Source: Bacteroidetes bacterium UBA4416
GTDB lineage: Bacteria > Bacteroidota > Bacteroidia > B-17B0 > Aurantibacillaceae
Reading direction: 5' to 3'
NCBI GenBank assembly: GCA_002390745.1
Contig: DGQK01000062.1
Span: 59,074 to 117,553, forward strand
Length of the DNA stretch: 58,480 bases
The notes below the pieces were generated by a model. The model did not search any database, was not told the origin of the DNA, and saw only the letters and a list, made by a program, of their open reading frames with translations. The position numbers were made by a program, and so were the translations under genes. Shown here one piece after another: positions 9,104-21,411 of the stretch. Position 1 is the first letter of the stretch. Every line of letters begins with the position of its first letter.

Positions 9104-10372
9104 ATGATTAAGGTAATATCTGCAAAAGCCCTGGGGTTATTTTTTGTTTGTTTAGGTTTTAGCATACAAAACCTCAGGGCTGCAGATACCCTGTATATCA
9201 ATATCAAGCAAGCCGACAGCCTGTTCTTAAAAAACAACTACAGCCTTTTGGCTTCAGCGATGAACATCGATGCGCAGAAGGCTCAGATCATCCAGGCAAG
9301 GCTTTACCCTAACCCTGTTTTCACTGCCGACCTGAATGCTTACGACCCGGAGCATAAACAGGCCTTCCACGTCAACAATTCCGGACAGAAAGCATTTCAG
9401 CTGGAGCAGCTGATCCTGCTGGGCGGCAAACGGAAAGCACAGATAGACCTGGCCAAGACAAATGTAAAAATCTCCGAGCTTGAGTTCCAGCAAATGCTCA
9501 GCCAGTTAAAATTCCAGCTGCACAGCAGTATGTATTTTCTGAGCCAGCAATATGTTCTCATTGGCAAATATAACAAACAGCTGAATTTACTGGACACGAT
9601 CCTTGCGGCTTATGATACCCAGGCAAAAAAAGGGAACATTGCCCTGAAAGATGTGGTGCGCCTGAAAGGCTTTTACCTGAACCTGAACAACGAACGGGCA
9701 GAGATCCTGAAAAACTATTTTGAGGAGCTTTCAAAGGTGCAAACCATCCTCCAGGTCAACCAGGTGATTTATCCTTTGGTTTCCGACCAGGATTTCAGCG
9801 CGTTCATCAAGCCTGTCAACCTCGATGACCTTACAAACACAGCCTTGCAAAACAGGCCGGATTACCTGATCACGCAACAGGATAAGCTCTTTGCAGAGCA
9901 ATACCTGAAGTATCAGCGAAAGCTGGCAGTACCCGACATCAACCTCACCGGCTCCTACGACCAGCGTGGCGGTGCCTTCCAGAACCAGGTCAATGTTGGC
10001 CTGAGCATTCCCTTACCGGTATGGAACCGCAACCAGGGCAACATCAAAGCGGCCTCCTACCAGGTAAAACAGCAGGAATATCAAACAGAAGGCATTAAAA
10101 GCAGGCTGCTGGCCGATGTGTTTAATTATTACCAGCTCTACATGCAATCGGTCATTGAATTTCAAAAAACCGAAAAGCTGTACAACGAAGATTTTGAAAC
10201 CTCTTTCAAAGGCATTTCCGAAAATTTCAGAAAAGGAAACGTAAGCATTCTTGAGTTTGTCGATTTCTTTGAGGCTTATAACAATGCCCTTACCGAGATC
10301 TCGAGGGTCAAAGTACAGCTCAACACCTCTGCCGAACAGCTGAACCTGACCACCGGCAAAGAAATTTTCTAA
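9104..10372 (+). CDS. TolC-family outer-membrane efflux protein (CzcC/CusC-like)
   Basis: Outer-membrane channel of a tripartite pump. A signal peptide covers the first ~25 residues (VISAKALGLFFVCLG), followed by the repeated helix-rich OEP architecture: SDSLFLKNNYSLLAS-type N-terminal helix, ARLYPNPVF and VPDINLTGSYDQRGGAF strand segments, and a second OEP repeat with VNVGLSIPLPVWNRNQGNI. The length of 422 fits the family. It is first in a three-gene operon with an adaptor (21-base gap) and an RND pump, so it probably serves heavy-metal efflux. Confidence 0.9.
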   Translation: MIKVISAKALGLFFVCLGFSIQNLRAADTLYINIKQADSLFLKNNYSLLASAMNIDAQKAQIIQARLYPNPVFTADLNAYDPEHKQAFHVNNSGQKAFQLEQLILLGGKRKAQIDLAKTNVKISELEFQQMLSQLKFQLHSSMYFLSQQYVLIGKYNKQLNLLDTILAAYDTQAKKGNIALKDVVRLKGFYLNLNNERAEILKNYFEELSKVQTILQVNQVIYPLVSDQDFSAFIKPVNLDDLTNTALQNRPDYLITQQDKLFAEQYLKYQRKLAVPDINLTGSYDQRGGAFQNQVNVGLSIPLPVWNRNQGNIKAASYQVKQQEYQTEGIKSRLLADVFNYYQLYMQSVIEFQKTEKLYNEDFETSFKGISENFRKGNVSILEFVDFFEAYNNALTEISRVKVQLNTSAEQLNLTTGKEIF

Positions 10373-10393
10373 TCGCAACTAATACACACACCC

Positions 10394-11476
10394 ATGAAAT
10401 ACTCCATCCTGTTTGTCCTTCCCGCGCTATTCATGTTGGGCTCCTGCAACAACGACGAGAAAAAGGTCGAAACCGCTACAGCCTTCAGTATGAGTGATAC
10501 GATGCTTAGCAAATGTGAATTTTATACCGCTTCGCTTAAGGATGTCAGGAATGAGCTTCGCCTGTTTGGAAAAATAGAGCCTGACAATAATAAGCTGGCA
10601 CAGGTCTATTCCATTGTAGGTGGAAACGTGATTAAGATCAACGTAGAGCTGGGCGACTATGTGAGCAAAGGGCAGGTGCTGGCAACGGTACGAAGCGGTG
10701 AGGTTGCTGAATTCCAGAAAGAGCAGCTGGATGCCAGGAGTGACGTTGCTGTGGAAGAAAAAAACCTGCAAGTGGCAAAGGACATGTATGCCGGCAAACT
10801 GGCCACTGAAAAGGATGTTCTGGCTGCTGAGCGCGAACTGGAAAAAGCCAAAGCGGAGCTGGCACGCATCAACGAAGTGTACGGCATTTATAATTTGCAG
10901 GCCGGTTCGGTCTTCAATGTTACGGCCCCAATGAGCGGTTTCATTGTTCAGAAAAACATTAACCAGAACGAGCAGCTGAGGGCCGACAAATCGGATGCTT
11001 TGTTTTCGATTGCTGAGATCAATGAAGTATGGGCCATGGCCAACGTGAACGAAAGTGATATTTCGAAAGTTCAGATCGACTATGATGCCGAAGTGACCAC
11101 CCTGAGCTTCCCTGATAATAAATACCTGGGGAAAATAGACAAGATCTTCAATGCCATTGACCCGGAAACCAAAGCCATGAAAGTGAGGGTTCGCATTCCC
11201 AATAATGATCTCAAGCTGAAACCGGAGATGAATGCCACGGTTATTGTCCGCTACAATGAGAACAGGAAGCTGATCGCTGTGCCTGCCTCGTCGGTTATCT
11301 TCGACAAGAGCAAGAACTGGATCATGGTATTTAAGGACCGTAACAACGTTGAAACACGGAAAGTGCATGTGTACAGCCAGGTTGGCGACATTGCCTATAT
11401 CAGGGACGGCATTAACGATGGAGAGAAAGTAATCTCAAAGAACGGACTTTTGATCTACGATGCGTTAAACGATTAA
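10394..11476 (+). CDS. RND efflux periplasmic adaptor (CzcB/CusB-like) lipoprotein
   Basis: Membrane-fusion protein linking the inner-membrane pump to the outer-membrane channel. Lipobox ending in C18 (LFMLGSC), then a beta-barrel/lipoyl/coiled-coil hairpin layout: lipoyl half-motifs around GNVIKINVELGDYVSKGQVLATV and FNVTAPMSGFIV flank a helical hairpin (about 95-165), followed by barrel strands and a C-terminal membrane-proximal domain (VIFDKSKNWIMVF, GINDGEKVI). No His/Met-rich metal-binding N-terminal extension is seen, so the exported metal cannot be named. Confidence 0.92.
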   Translation: MKYSILFVLPALFMLGSCNNDEKKVETATAFSMSDTMLSKCEFYTASLKDVRNELRLFGKIEPDNNKLAQVYSIVGGNVIKINVELGDYVSKGQVLATVRSGEVAEFQKEQLDARSDVAVEEKNLQVAKDMYAGKLATEKDVLAAERELEKAKAELARINEVYGIYNLQAGSVFNVTAPMSGFIVQKNINQNEQLRADKSDALFSIAEINEVWAMANVNESDISKVQIDYDAEVTTLSFPDNKYLGKIDKIFNAIDPETKAMKVRVRIPNNDLKLKPEMNATVIVRYNENRKLIAVPASSVIFDKSKNWIMVFKDRNNVETRKVHVYSQVGDIAYIRDGINDGEKVISKNGLLIYDALND

Positions 11477-11537
11477 CATTTCCTCATAGCTATTAACCCT
11501 GCTTCCGCTCTGAAGCGGCTGCATCAACAGCATTACC

Positions 11538-14670
<3,133 letters not shown>

Positions 14671-14715
14671 AAATCAATAGCCCTGCTTCTACACAGGTTC
14701 ATCTCCTATGTCATG

Positions 14716-15228
14716 TTAATTCCTGCTTAGGCTTCTGTAAAGGGCTTTATACTTCTCCTTGGTCATATATACTGTTCGAAAGGTTATAACCATACAGGCT
14801 TTATCCTGGTTTTTGTAAGTAACTTCCATTTCGTTTCGATTCCAATAATTGGACAGATACTTGTTTTCTGAAAGCTTTCGATACCCTGAACTTTTTTGGT
14901 AAGCCTCTAAATGCTTTTGAGAGCAAGGCGTGCAGTCAAAAGTATATTGTTGAAAATCACAGGTGTTTGTCTGTAAAATAGTGTCAGGTTGGTTAAAAGT
15001 TAGTTTGAGTGTAAAACCATCAACACTGTCTTTCACAGATATGATAAGTGTATCGCCCGATTGTGTTTGAAAGTAAGACGAAACCGTTTTTTTCTTAATA
15101 CCTGTTTTCAAAGAATGATTGATTGTTTTTACGGCATAAGCGGAGTCCAGATTAACAAACACCAAACCAAAGTCCTGGGCTGATAATTGGAGATGAAACA
15201 TAGTCAACAATAAAATAATGCTTCTCAT
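14716..15228 (-). CDS. Small secreted protein of unknown function
   Basis: 170 residues with a signal peptide (MRSIILLLTMFHLQLSAQ) and a mature part predicted to be mixed alpha/beta. It has a Cys cluster (CDFQQYTFDCTPC) that could form disulfides in the periplasm. I do not recognise a family. It starts 19 bases after the waaA stop codon, so it is probably the last gene of the parC-waaA transcript. The A+T content appears higher than in the adjacent pump gene. Confidence 0.7.
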   Translation of the reverse strand: MRSIILLLTMFHLQLSAQDFGLVFVNLDSAYAVKTINHSLKTGIKKKTVSSYFQTQSGDTLIISVKDSVDGFTLKLTFNQPDTILQTNTCDFQQYTFDCTPCSQKHLEAYQKSSGYRKLSENKYLSNYWNRNEMEVTYKNQDKACMVITFRTVYMTKEKYKALYRSLSRN

Positions 15229-15247
15229 AGTTTATCATAGAATGGAC

Positions 15248-16546
15248 CTAACTATTTACAGTTTTCGGCTCAAGACCTTTTAAATTCGGCGATTGACCGA
15301 GATAATTTTCCAGCACCGTGGCAATTTTATCGGTAGCTCCTGAATTTTTCAGGACATAATTCCTGGCAAGTGAAGAGGCCACTGAAAGTTCTTGCGGGCT
15401 CACCATAAAGCTATGAAGCTGGTTGGTCATCTCTTTGGCATCATGGTACACAAAGGCTGCCTTGAGGTCCAGGAGCTCATGCGCTTCATTAAACTTTTCG
15501 AAGTTAGGGCCAAAGAGTACCGGCAGCCCATAAACCGTGGGCTCCAGGATATTGTGGATGCCATCTCCAAAGCCTCCGCCAATGACCGCTACCGTACCAT
15601 ATTGATAAACCGAGGATAAAAAGCCGATGGCATTAACGATCAGTACAGGATGCGTATAGGTGGTAAGGTTATCGGAAAAGAGGTGAAACGGAATGTGGTA
15701 TTTGTGCAGGAGGTTCTTCAGGCGGTCGATGGTATTCTTATCGATCTCGTGCGGCGCTATGATGAGCCTGAGCGAAGGATGCTTTGCCTTTAAAACGGCA
15801 TACGATTCGATCAGGTAGTCTTCGTCTTTTTCCCAGGAGCTTCCTGCTACTACCACAAAAGCATTTTCTGCAAAGTGTTTAATTTCCGGAATGGACTTTG
15901 GCGAAGAGCATATCTGCAATACCCTGTCGAACCGGGTATCTCCTGCCAGTGAGCCCGACTCCACTTTCAGCAATTTGAGCAGGCGAAGGGAATACACGTC
16001 CTGGGTAAAGATCGTGTGGTAGGTTCTGAGCGCTTTGCGGAAGTTGCCGCCATACCATTTGAAAAAGGTCTGGTGTTTTTTGATGACCGTAGAGATCAGG
16101 AAGGTAGGAATGGAACGTTTGTGCAGGCCAAACAGGTAATTGAGCCAGAACTCGTACTTTACAAAAATGGCGATTTTGGGCTTCAGGATCTCGAGGAACT
16201 GCCAGGCATTGAAAGGCGTATCGGCAGGAAGATAAATCACCAGATCCGCTAAGGGATAATGCTTCTGGATCTCATAGCCCGATGGCGAAAAGAAAGTCAG
16301 CACGATCTTTTGATTGGGAAAATCCTGCTTTATTTTTTCGATCACAGGCCTCCCCTGCTCAAATTCTCCCAAAGACGCGCAATGTAGCCAGATCGCGTGT
16401 TTCAGCTCAAGTTTTACGACAGCCTCTTTCAGATGCGTGCGCCAGCCTTTTCTTCCCTCCGTCCAAAGTTTAGCTTTCGCATTGAACGGCGAAGCCAGCT
16501 TTAATCCGAACTGGAAGGCATATATTCCGAGGTTATAAAAAAACAT
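15248..16546 (-). CDS. waaA: 3-deoxy-D-manno-octulosonic acid (KDO) transferase
   Basis: Transfers KDO from CMP-KDO to lipid IVA, building the inner core of lipopolysaccharide at the cytoplasmic face of the inner membrane. The N-terminal hydrophobic anchor (FFYNLGIYAFQFGLKLA) is followed by a GT-B fold; the proposed catalytic base is E61 in HCASLGEFEQGRP. The C-terminal half contains VVVAGSSWEKDEDY, LIIAPHEIDK and the donor-site GGGFGDGIHNILEPTVYG. Length 432 is normal. It shows the organism makes KDO-containing LPS, relevant to the acyl/sulfo modification genes later in the window. Confidence 0.94.
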   Translation of the reverse strand: MFFYNLGIYAFQFGLKLASPFNAKAKLWTEGRKGWRTHLKEAVVKLELKHAIWLHCASLGEFEQGRPVIEKIKQDFPNQKIVLTFFSPSGYEIQKHYPLADLVIYLPADTPFNAWQFLEILKPKIAIFVKYEFWLNYLFGLHKRSIPTFLISTVIKKHQTFFKWYGGNFRKALRTYHTIFTQDVYSLRLLKLLKVESGSLAGDTRFDRVLQICSSPKSIPEIKHFAENAFVVVAGSSWEKDEDYLIESYAVLKAKHPSLRLIIAPHEIDKNTIDRLKNLLHKYHIPFHLFSDNLTTYTHPVLIVNAIGFLSSVYQYGTVAVIGGGFGDGIHNILEPTVYGLPVLFGPNFEKFNEAHELLDLKAAFVYHDAKEMTNQLHSFMVSPQELSVASSLARNYVLKNSGATDKIATVLENYLGQSPNLKGLEPKTVNS

Positions 16547-16630
16547 GCGCTGAACGTGTTTCAGTAGACTCCGTTTGTCCTGTTATATAGAAAACAAACG
16601 GAGGCTGTATGTTTGATCTGTGAAGATAAA

Positions 16631-19255
16631 TTAAAAATCGAAGTTGATCTGCCCGTCCTTATCTCTCATATTATCGCCATTCAGCTTTTCCATGGCCCGG
16701 CGATGCAGCTCCATCGGCGATAAGCCGCCTTCCCCGATCTGCTCATCCTCCTCACTGAAATCTTCCATCTCAATCTCCTCAGGCACGCGCAGGTTGATCT
16801 CTTTCACTTTATAAGACGTCAGTTTTTTGCCCTTGGCTTTCATATTTACCAGCGGCGCGAACTCAACGAGGTTCACGGTTTCGTCAGGGATCTCCTTATC
16901 TTTCTGCTTTCCGAATTTCACATCCACTACCGGCTGGATCTGTGAGGTCACCAATTCGATACGCGACTCCTCGTGCTCGGTAATGATGGACTGTTTGGTA
17001 GATACGTTTTCGGGAGTGAAGCGCTTGGTAAGGTACGACTTGCTTTCGCCATCGTAATAAATACAACTCAGCACCAGCTCCGGATAATACTTTTCGATCA
17101 GGACGATGTCTTCATCAAAATGATTCAGCACATCATAGGTATACAGCTTATACTGTCCTTTGCTGGTAATGGTCAGGATCTTATCATCGCCTGCAAATTT
17201 GCCCAGGTAAGTGCCTTTTCCCTCCTTATTCAGGCGATGCACGGCATCATTGAACCAATAATCTTCGGCTGCCAGCGTGGACGCGCCTTTTGTTTTAAGC
17301 AGTACTTTTTTGATGGCATACTTGGTAACGATATTTCCTGTAGAAGCCCTTCCCTTTACCGGGATATCGGCAAAATCAATATCCAGCTCAAACTTACGAA
17401 GGCCGGCCACCGGCTTTAAGATCACCTGCACTTTCTCTGCTTCACCGTTAGGATTGATGGTAAACCAATGCACGGTGGAGTTCGGCGAGCCCTTGGTAAG
17501 GTCGTATTCTTTCTCACGGGTCACACCGGTTACATTAAAGCGCTTGATGAAGGTGACGCCTTTCGGTCCGTCGGTATAGATCATGTTATAAGTCGTGCGC
17601 TCATCGTTCTTCTTGAAGATCGCAATGTAAATGATGTCCTTGCCGATAAACACTTTATCAGACACTTTGAACACCTTCATTTTCCCTTCCTTCGTAAAGG
17701 CGATGATATCGTCGAGGTCGGAGCAATCGCACACAAACTCATCCTTCTTCAGGCTCTTACCGGCGAAGCCTTCCGCGCGGTTCACGTACAATTTCTCGCT
17801 GGCAATAATTACCTGCGTGGCATTGATCGCCTCCAGCTCTTTCGTTTCGGTCTTACGCTCTCTTCCTGCGCCGTACTTTTTCTTTAAATTTTTAAAGTAA
17901 TCTACCGCGTATTCTACCAGGTTGGCCAGGTGGTTTTTGACGGCTGCAATTTTCTCATCCAGCTCCTTCATATGATCTTCCGCTTTAATGGTATCGAAAC
18001 GGGTGATACGGATCATCGGGATCTGGGTGAGGCGTTGCAGGTCCTCATCGGTAATTTCGCGGATCAGCTTTTTCCTGTACGGCTTGAACGCCTCATATAA
18101 ATACTCGAATAAGGTTTCCTTGTTCGCATATTTCTTGAAGTCGATGTACATTTCCTGCTTGATGAAGATCTTCTCCAAAGAAGCGAAGTGCCATTTTTCT
18201 TCCAGCTCACGTTGTTCTATTTCCAGTTCGCGGCGCAAAAGCTCCAGAGTCTGCTGCGTAGAAATCTTCAGGATCTCGCTCACTCCCACAAAACGTGGCT
18301 TCTCATTCTCGATGATGCAGGCATTCGGCGAAATGCTCACCTCGCAATTGGTGAAGGCATATAAAGCATCGATGGTCTTATCAGGAGAAATACCGGGTTG
18401 CAGGTGAATCAGGATCTCCACATTCTCTGCAGTATTATCCTCTACTTTTTTAACTTTGATCTTTCCTTTCTCATTAGCCGCCAGGATAGAATCGATCAGC
18501 GAACCGGTCGTCGTGCCGAAGGGAATTTCGGAAATGATCAGCGTTTTGGGATTCAATTCTTTCACACGCGCGCGCACCTTGATTTTTCCACCGCGCAGAC
18601 CATCTTTATAATCGCTGAAATCGGCAATGCCACCCGTGATAAAATCCGGGTAGATGACAGCTTTTCTGCCTCTCAGGATCTGGATGGAAGCATCGATCAG
18701 CTCATTGAAATTGTGAGGCAAAATTTTAGTAGCAAGGCCTACGGCAATGCCTTCTACGCCATGAGCCAGCACCAAAGGGAATTTTACAGGAAGCGTGATC
18801 GGCTCTTTGTTACGGCCGTCGTAGCTCATGCCCCAATTGGTCGTTTTCGGGTTAAAAATAATTTCCTGTCCCAGCTTGGAAAGCCTCGCTTCGATGTAAC
18901 GTGGTGCTGCGGCGCTGTCGCCGGTAAGGATATTTCCCCAGTTTCCCTGGCAATCGATCAGCAGGTCCTTCTGCCCCATCGTTACCAAAGCATCGCCAAT
19001 GCTGGCATCGCCATGCGGGTGGTATTTCATCGTATTTCCGATCAGGTTCGCTACTTTATTATAGCGACCATCTTCCAGCTCCCACATGCTATGCAGGATC
19101 CGGCGCTGCACAGGCTTTAAGCCGTCTTCCATGGCCGGTACGGCACGTTCCAGGATCACATAACTGGCATAATCGATGAACCAGTTTTTGAACATGCCCG
19201 ACACATGCTTCACGGTACTTAATTCGTTGTGTTCGTTGTTTGTATTTTCTTCCAT
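16631..19255 (-). CDS. parC: DNA topoisomerase IV subunit A (gyrase/topo IV A family)
   Basis: DNA-cleaving subunit that decatenates replicated chromosomes with ParE. The catalytic tyrosine is Y120 in AAAPRYIEARLSK, and the winged-helix DNA-binding part has the quinolone-region residues KYHPHGDASIGDAL. The C-terminal beta-pinwheel domain lacks a clear GyrA box, supporting topo IV rather than gyrase; the tail is acidic. The 874 residues fit Bacteroidota ParC, longer than the E. coli protein. parE is upstream on the same strand, separated by a 284-base repeat-bearing gap. Confidence 0.92.
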   Translation of the reverse strand: MEENTNNEHNELSTVKHVSGMFKNWFIDYASYVILERAVPAMEDGLKPVQRRILHSMWELEDGRYNKVANLIGNTMKYHPHGDASIGDALVTMGQKDLLIDCQGNWGNILTGDSAAAPRYIEARLSKLGQEIIFNPKTTNWGMSYDGRNKEPITLPVKFPLVLAHGVEGIAVGLATKILPHNFNELIDASIQILRGRKAVIYPDFITGGIADFSDYKDGLRGGKIKVRARVKELNPKTLIISEIPFGTTTGSLIDSILAANEKGKIKVKKVEDNTAENVEILIHLQPGISPDKTIDALYAFTNCEVSISPNACIIENEKPRFVGVSEILKISTQQTLELLRRELEIEQRELEEKWHFASLEKIFIKQEMYIDFKKYANKETLFEYLYEAFKPYRKKLIREITDEDLQRLTQIPMIRITRFDTIKAEDHMKELDEKIAAVKNHLANLVEYAVDYFKNLKKKYGAGRERKTETKELEAINATQVIIASEKLYVNRAEGFAGKSLKKDEFVCDCSDLDDIIAFTKEGKMKVFKVSDKVFIGKDIIYIAIFKKNDERTTYNMIYTDGPKGVTFIKRFNVTGVTREKEYDLTKGSPNSTVHWFTINPNGEAEKVQVILKPVAGLRKFELDIDFADIPVKGRASTGNIVTKYAIKKVLLKTKGASTLAAEDYWFNDAVHRLNKEGKGTYLGKFAGDDKILTITSKGQYKLYTYDVLNHFDEDIVLIEKYYPELVLSCIYYDGESKSYLTKRFTPENVSTKQSIITEHEESRIELVTSQIQPVVDVKFGKQKDKEIPDETVNLVEFAPLVNMKAKGKKLTSYKVKEINLRVPEEIEMEDFSEEDEQIGEGGLSPMELHRRAMEKLNGDNMRDKDGQINFDF

Positions 19256-19269
19256 TCTTTTTTGTAGTG

Positions 19270-19365
19270 CTATTTTACTTCTTCAAAGAGGTATTTCTCC
19301 TCAAAATCAATGTTCTGTTCTTTGAGAAAGTCGATGTACTCCTCTCTGGTGGTATTCTCCTGTCT
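19270..19365 (-). pseudogene. Remnant of the C-terminus of an IS200-like (Y1/REP-associated) transposase
   Basis: The minus strand reads about 31 codons ending in a proper stop: RQENTTREEYIDFL, then KEQNIDFEEKYLFEE. This resembles the end of Bacteroidota Y1 transposases, where an HH..K...EE..FL...I..D.KYL tail is usual. The codon before R is TAA and no catalytic HUH or Tyr region remains, so it is a fossil. It lies next to palindromes of REP type. Family assignment is from pattern memory, not from a search. Confidence 0.5.
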
Positions 19366-19377
19366 TTAATAATGTTT

Positions 19378-19391
19378 GGCTCCTACGAGCC
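19378..19391. repeat. REP-like palindrome 1
   Basis: GGCTC-CTAC-GAGCC, a 5-bp stem with a CTAC loop, directly beside the transposase remnant. Confidence 0.5.
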
Positions 19392-19463
19392 GGTTTTTGC
19401 TTCAACTTTATAGACTCACGATACAAGGCAGGTTTTGCTTTCAACCTAGGTTCCTTAAACCGC

Positions 19464-19480
19464 TTGTCCCGTAGGGACAA
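19464..19480. repeat. REP-like palindrome 2
   Basis: TTGTCCC-GTA-GGGACAA, a perfect 7-bp stem with a GTA loop. Same design as the next palindrome. Confidence 0.7.
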
Positions 19481-19512
19481 CACATTATTAACTCAACTGT
19501 CCTCCGCGATAC

Positions 19513-19529
19513 TTGCCCCGTAGGGGCAA
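19513..19529. repeat. REP-like palindrome 3
   Basis: TTGCCCC-GTA-GGGGCAA, a perfect 7-bp stem with the same GTA loop; it differs from palindrome 2 by a compensatory base pair. It lies 10 bases beyond the parE stop codon and may also act as a 3' hairpin for that gene. Confidence 0.7.
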
Positions 19530-19539
19530 AACATTCGCC

Positions 19540-21405
19540 CTAAATCTTTACCAACTCTTCTTCCAGGTCTTTTTCAATGACCAGGTTGTCGATGATAAAC
19601 TCCTGCCTGTCCTGCGTATTCTTGCCCATATAGTAGCTGAGCAGCTGCTGGATAGAAGCCTGCTGATCCAATAATACAGGTTCCAGGCGGATATCCTTGC
19701 CGATAAACAATTTAAACTCATCCGGTGAGATCTCACCCAAACCTTTGAATCGCGTGATCTCGGGCTTAGGCCCCAGTTTCGCGATTGCGGCCTTACGCTC
19801 TTCGTCGCTGTAACAATAGATGGTTTCTTTTTTATTCCGCACACGGAACAACGGCGTCTGTAAAATATATACGTGGCCGTTCTTCACCAGGTCAGGGAAG
19901 AATTGCAAAAAGAATGTCAGCAGCAACAGGCGGATGTGCATGCCGTCCACATCGGCATCCGTAGCGATCACGACATTATTGTAGCGCAGGTCTTCCAAAG
20001 AATCCTCGATGTTTAAAGCCGCCTGTAAGAGGTTAAACTCTTCGTTCTCATACACTACCTTTTTGCCGAGCCCAAAGCAGTTAAGCGGTTTTCCTTTGAG
20101 GCTAAACACCGCCTGGGTATTCACGTCGCGTGTTTTGGTGATAGAACCGCTCGCCGAATCACCCTCACAGATAAAGATCGTGGTTTCATGAGCGCGTGGA
20201 TTTTTGGAGTCGTCCAGGTGCACCCGGCAATCACGCAGCTTCTTATTGTGCAGGGAAGACTTCTTCGCGCGTTCCCGCGCCAGCTTCTGAATGCCCGACA
20301 GCTCCTTACGCTCGCGCTCATTTGCCAGGATCTTGGCTTCAATGGCGCGTGCCGTTTCCGGGTTTTTATGCAAATAATTATCCAACTGCTGCTTGATAAA
20401 ATCGCCCACGAAAGAACGCATGGATTGTCCGCCCGGCGCTATCTCCTGAGAACCCAGCTTGGTTTTGGTCTGGGATTCGAATACGGGTTCCTGCACTCGC
20501 ACAGAGATGGCTGCGACAATGGATTTACGCACATCCGTCGGGTCGAAATCTTTTTTATAGAACTCCCGGATCGTTTTCACCACCGCTTCGCGGTAAGCCG
20601 CCTGGTGCGTTCCGCCCTGCGTGGTATACTGCCCGTTCACATAACTGTAATACTCTTCGGAGAAATGCTCATTGCTGTGTGTCATCGCCAGCTCGATATC
20701 GTCGCCACGCAGGTGAATGATCGGGTATAAAATTTCCCCGGTAATATTTTTCTCCAGGAGATCTTTTAAGCCGTTGTCGGATTTATAGACGTTGCCATTA
20801 AAGTACAAGGTCAGGCCTGTATTGAGGAACGCATAATTCCACAACATACGGTCGATGTACTCATGCACGAAATGGTACTTTTTGAAGATGGTATCATCGG
20901 GCTTGAACTCTACGTATGTCCCGTTAGCCTCATTGGTTTTCTCCACCTTCGACTCCTTCACCAGCTCACCACAGGAGAATTCGGCTGTTTTGCTTTGTCC
21001 GTCGCGGTAAGCTGTGACCTTAAAATGGATGGCCAGGGCATTCACGGCTTTCGTACCAACGCCATTTAAGCCGATGGATTTTTTGAAGGCGTCGCTGTCG
21101 TATTTACCGCCCGTATTGATTTTCGATACTACCTCCACCACTTTTCCTAATGGGATACCCCGCCCGTAATCGCGGATCGACACAGCCCCTTCCTTCACGT
21201 TCACCTCGATTTTCTTCCCGGCTCCCATCATGAACTCATCGATGGAGTTATCCATCACTTCCTTGATCAGAACGTAGATCCCATCATCAAAGGCAGAGCC
21301 ATCACCCAGCTTTCCGATGTACATCCCGGGACGCATCCGGATATGCTCTTTCCAATCGAGGGATTTGATACTGTCTTCGTTATAACTTGCTATTTCTTTT
21401 GCCAT
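19540..21405 (-). CDS. parE: DNA topoisomerase IV subunit B
   Basis: ATPase subunit of topo IV. GHKL ATP-binding motifs are intact (EVMDNSIDEF, RDYGRGIPLGK, GLNGVGTKAVNAL), followed by the transducer domain and a TOPRIM domain with EGDSASGSI and the acidic DADVDGMHIRLLLL. Length 621 is close to the usual ParE and it lacks the insert typical of many GyrB proteins. It starts 6 bases after the TPR protein stop codon, so the two genes are almost certainly cotranscribed; parC follows after the repeat region. Confidence 0.94.
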   Translation of the reverse strand: MAKEIASYNEDSIKSLDWKEHIRMRPGMYIGKLGDGSAFDDGIYVLIKEVMDNSIDEFMMGAGKKIEVNVKEGAVSIRDYGRGIPLGKVVEVVSKINTGGKYDSDAFKKSIGLNGVGTKAVNALAIHFKVTAYRDGQSKTAEFSCGELVKESKVEKTNEANGTYVEFKPDDTIFKKYHFVHEYIDRMLWNYAFLNTGLTLYFNGNVYKSDNGLKDLLEKNITGEILYPIIHLRGDDIELAMTHSNEHFSEEYYSYVNGQYTTQGGTHQAAYREAVVKTIREFYKKDFDPTDVRKSIVAAISVRVQEPVFESQTKTKLGSQEIAPGGQSMRSFVGDFIKQQLDNYLHKNPETARAIEAKILANERERKELSGIQKLARERAKKSSLHNKKLRDCRVHLDDSKNPRAHETTIFICEGDSASGSITKTRDVNTQAVFSLKGKPLNCFGLGKKVVYENEEFNLLQAALNIEDSLEDLRYNNVVIATDADVDGMHIRLLLLTFFLQFFPDLVKNGHVYILQTPLFRVRNKKETIYCYSDEERKAAIAKLGPKPEITRFKGLGEISPDEFKLFIGKDIRLEPVLLDQQASIQQLLSYYMGKNTQDRQEFIIDNLVIEKDLEEELVKI

Positions 21406-21411
21406 TGTCTT

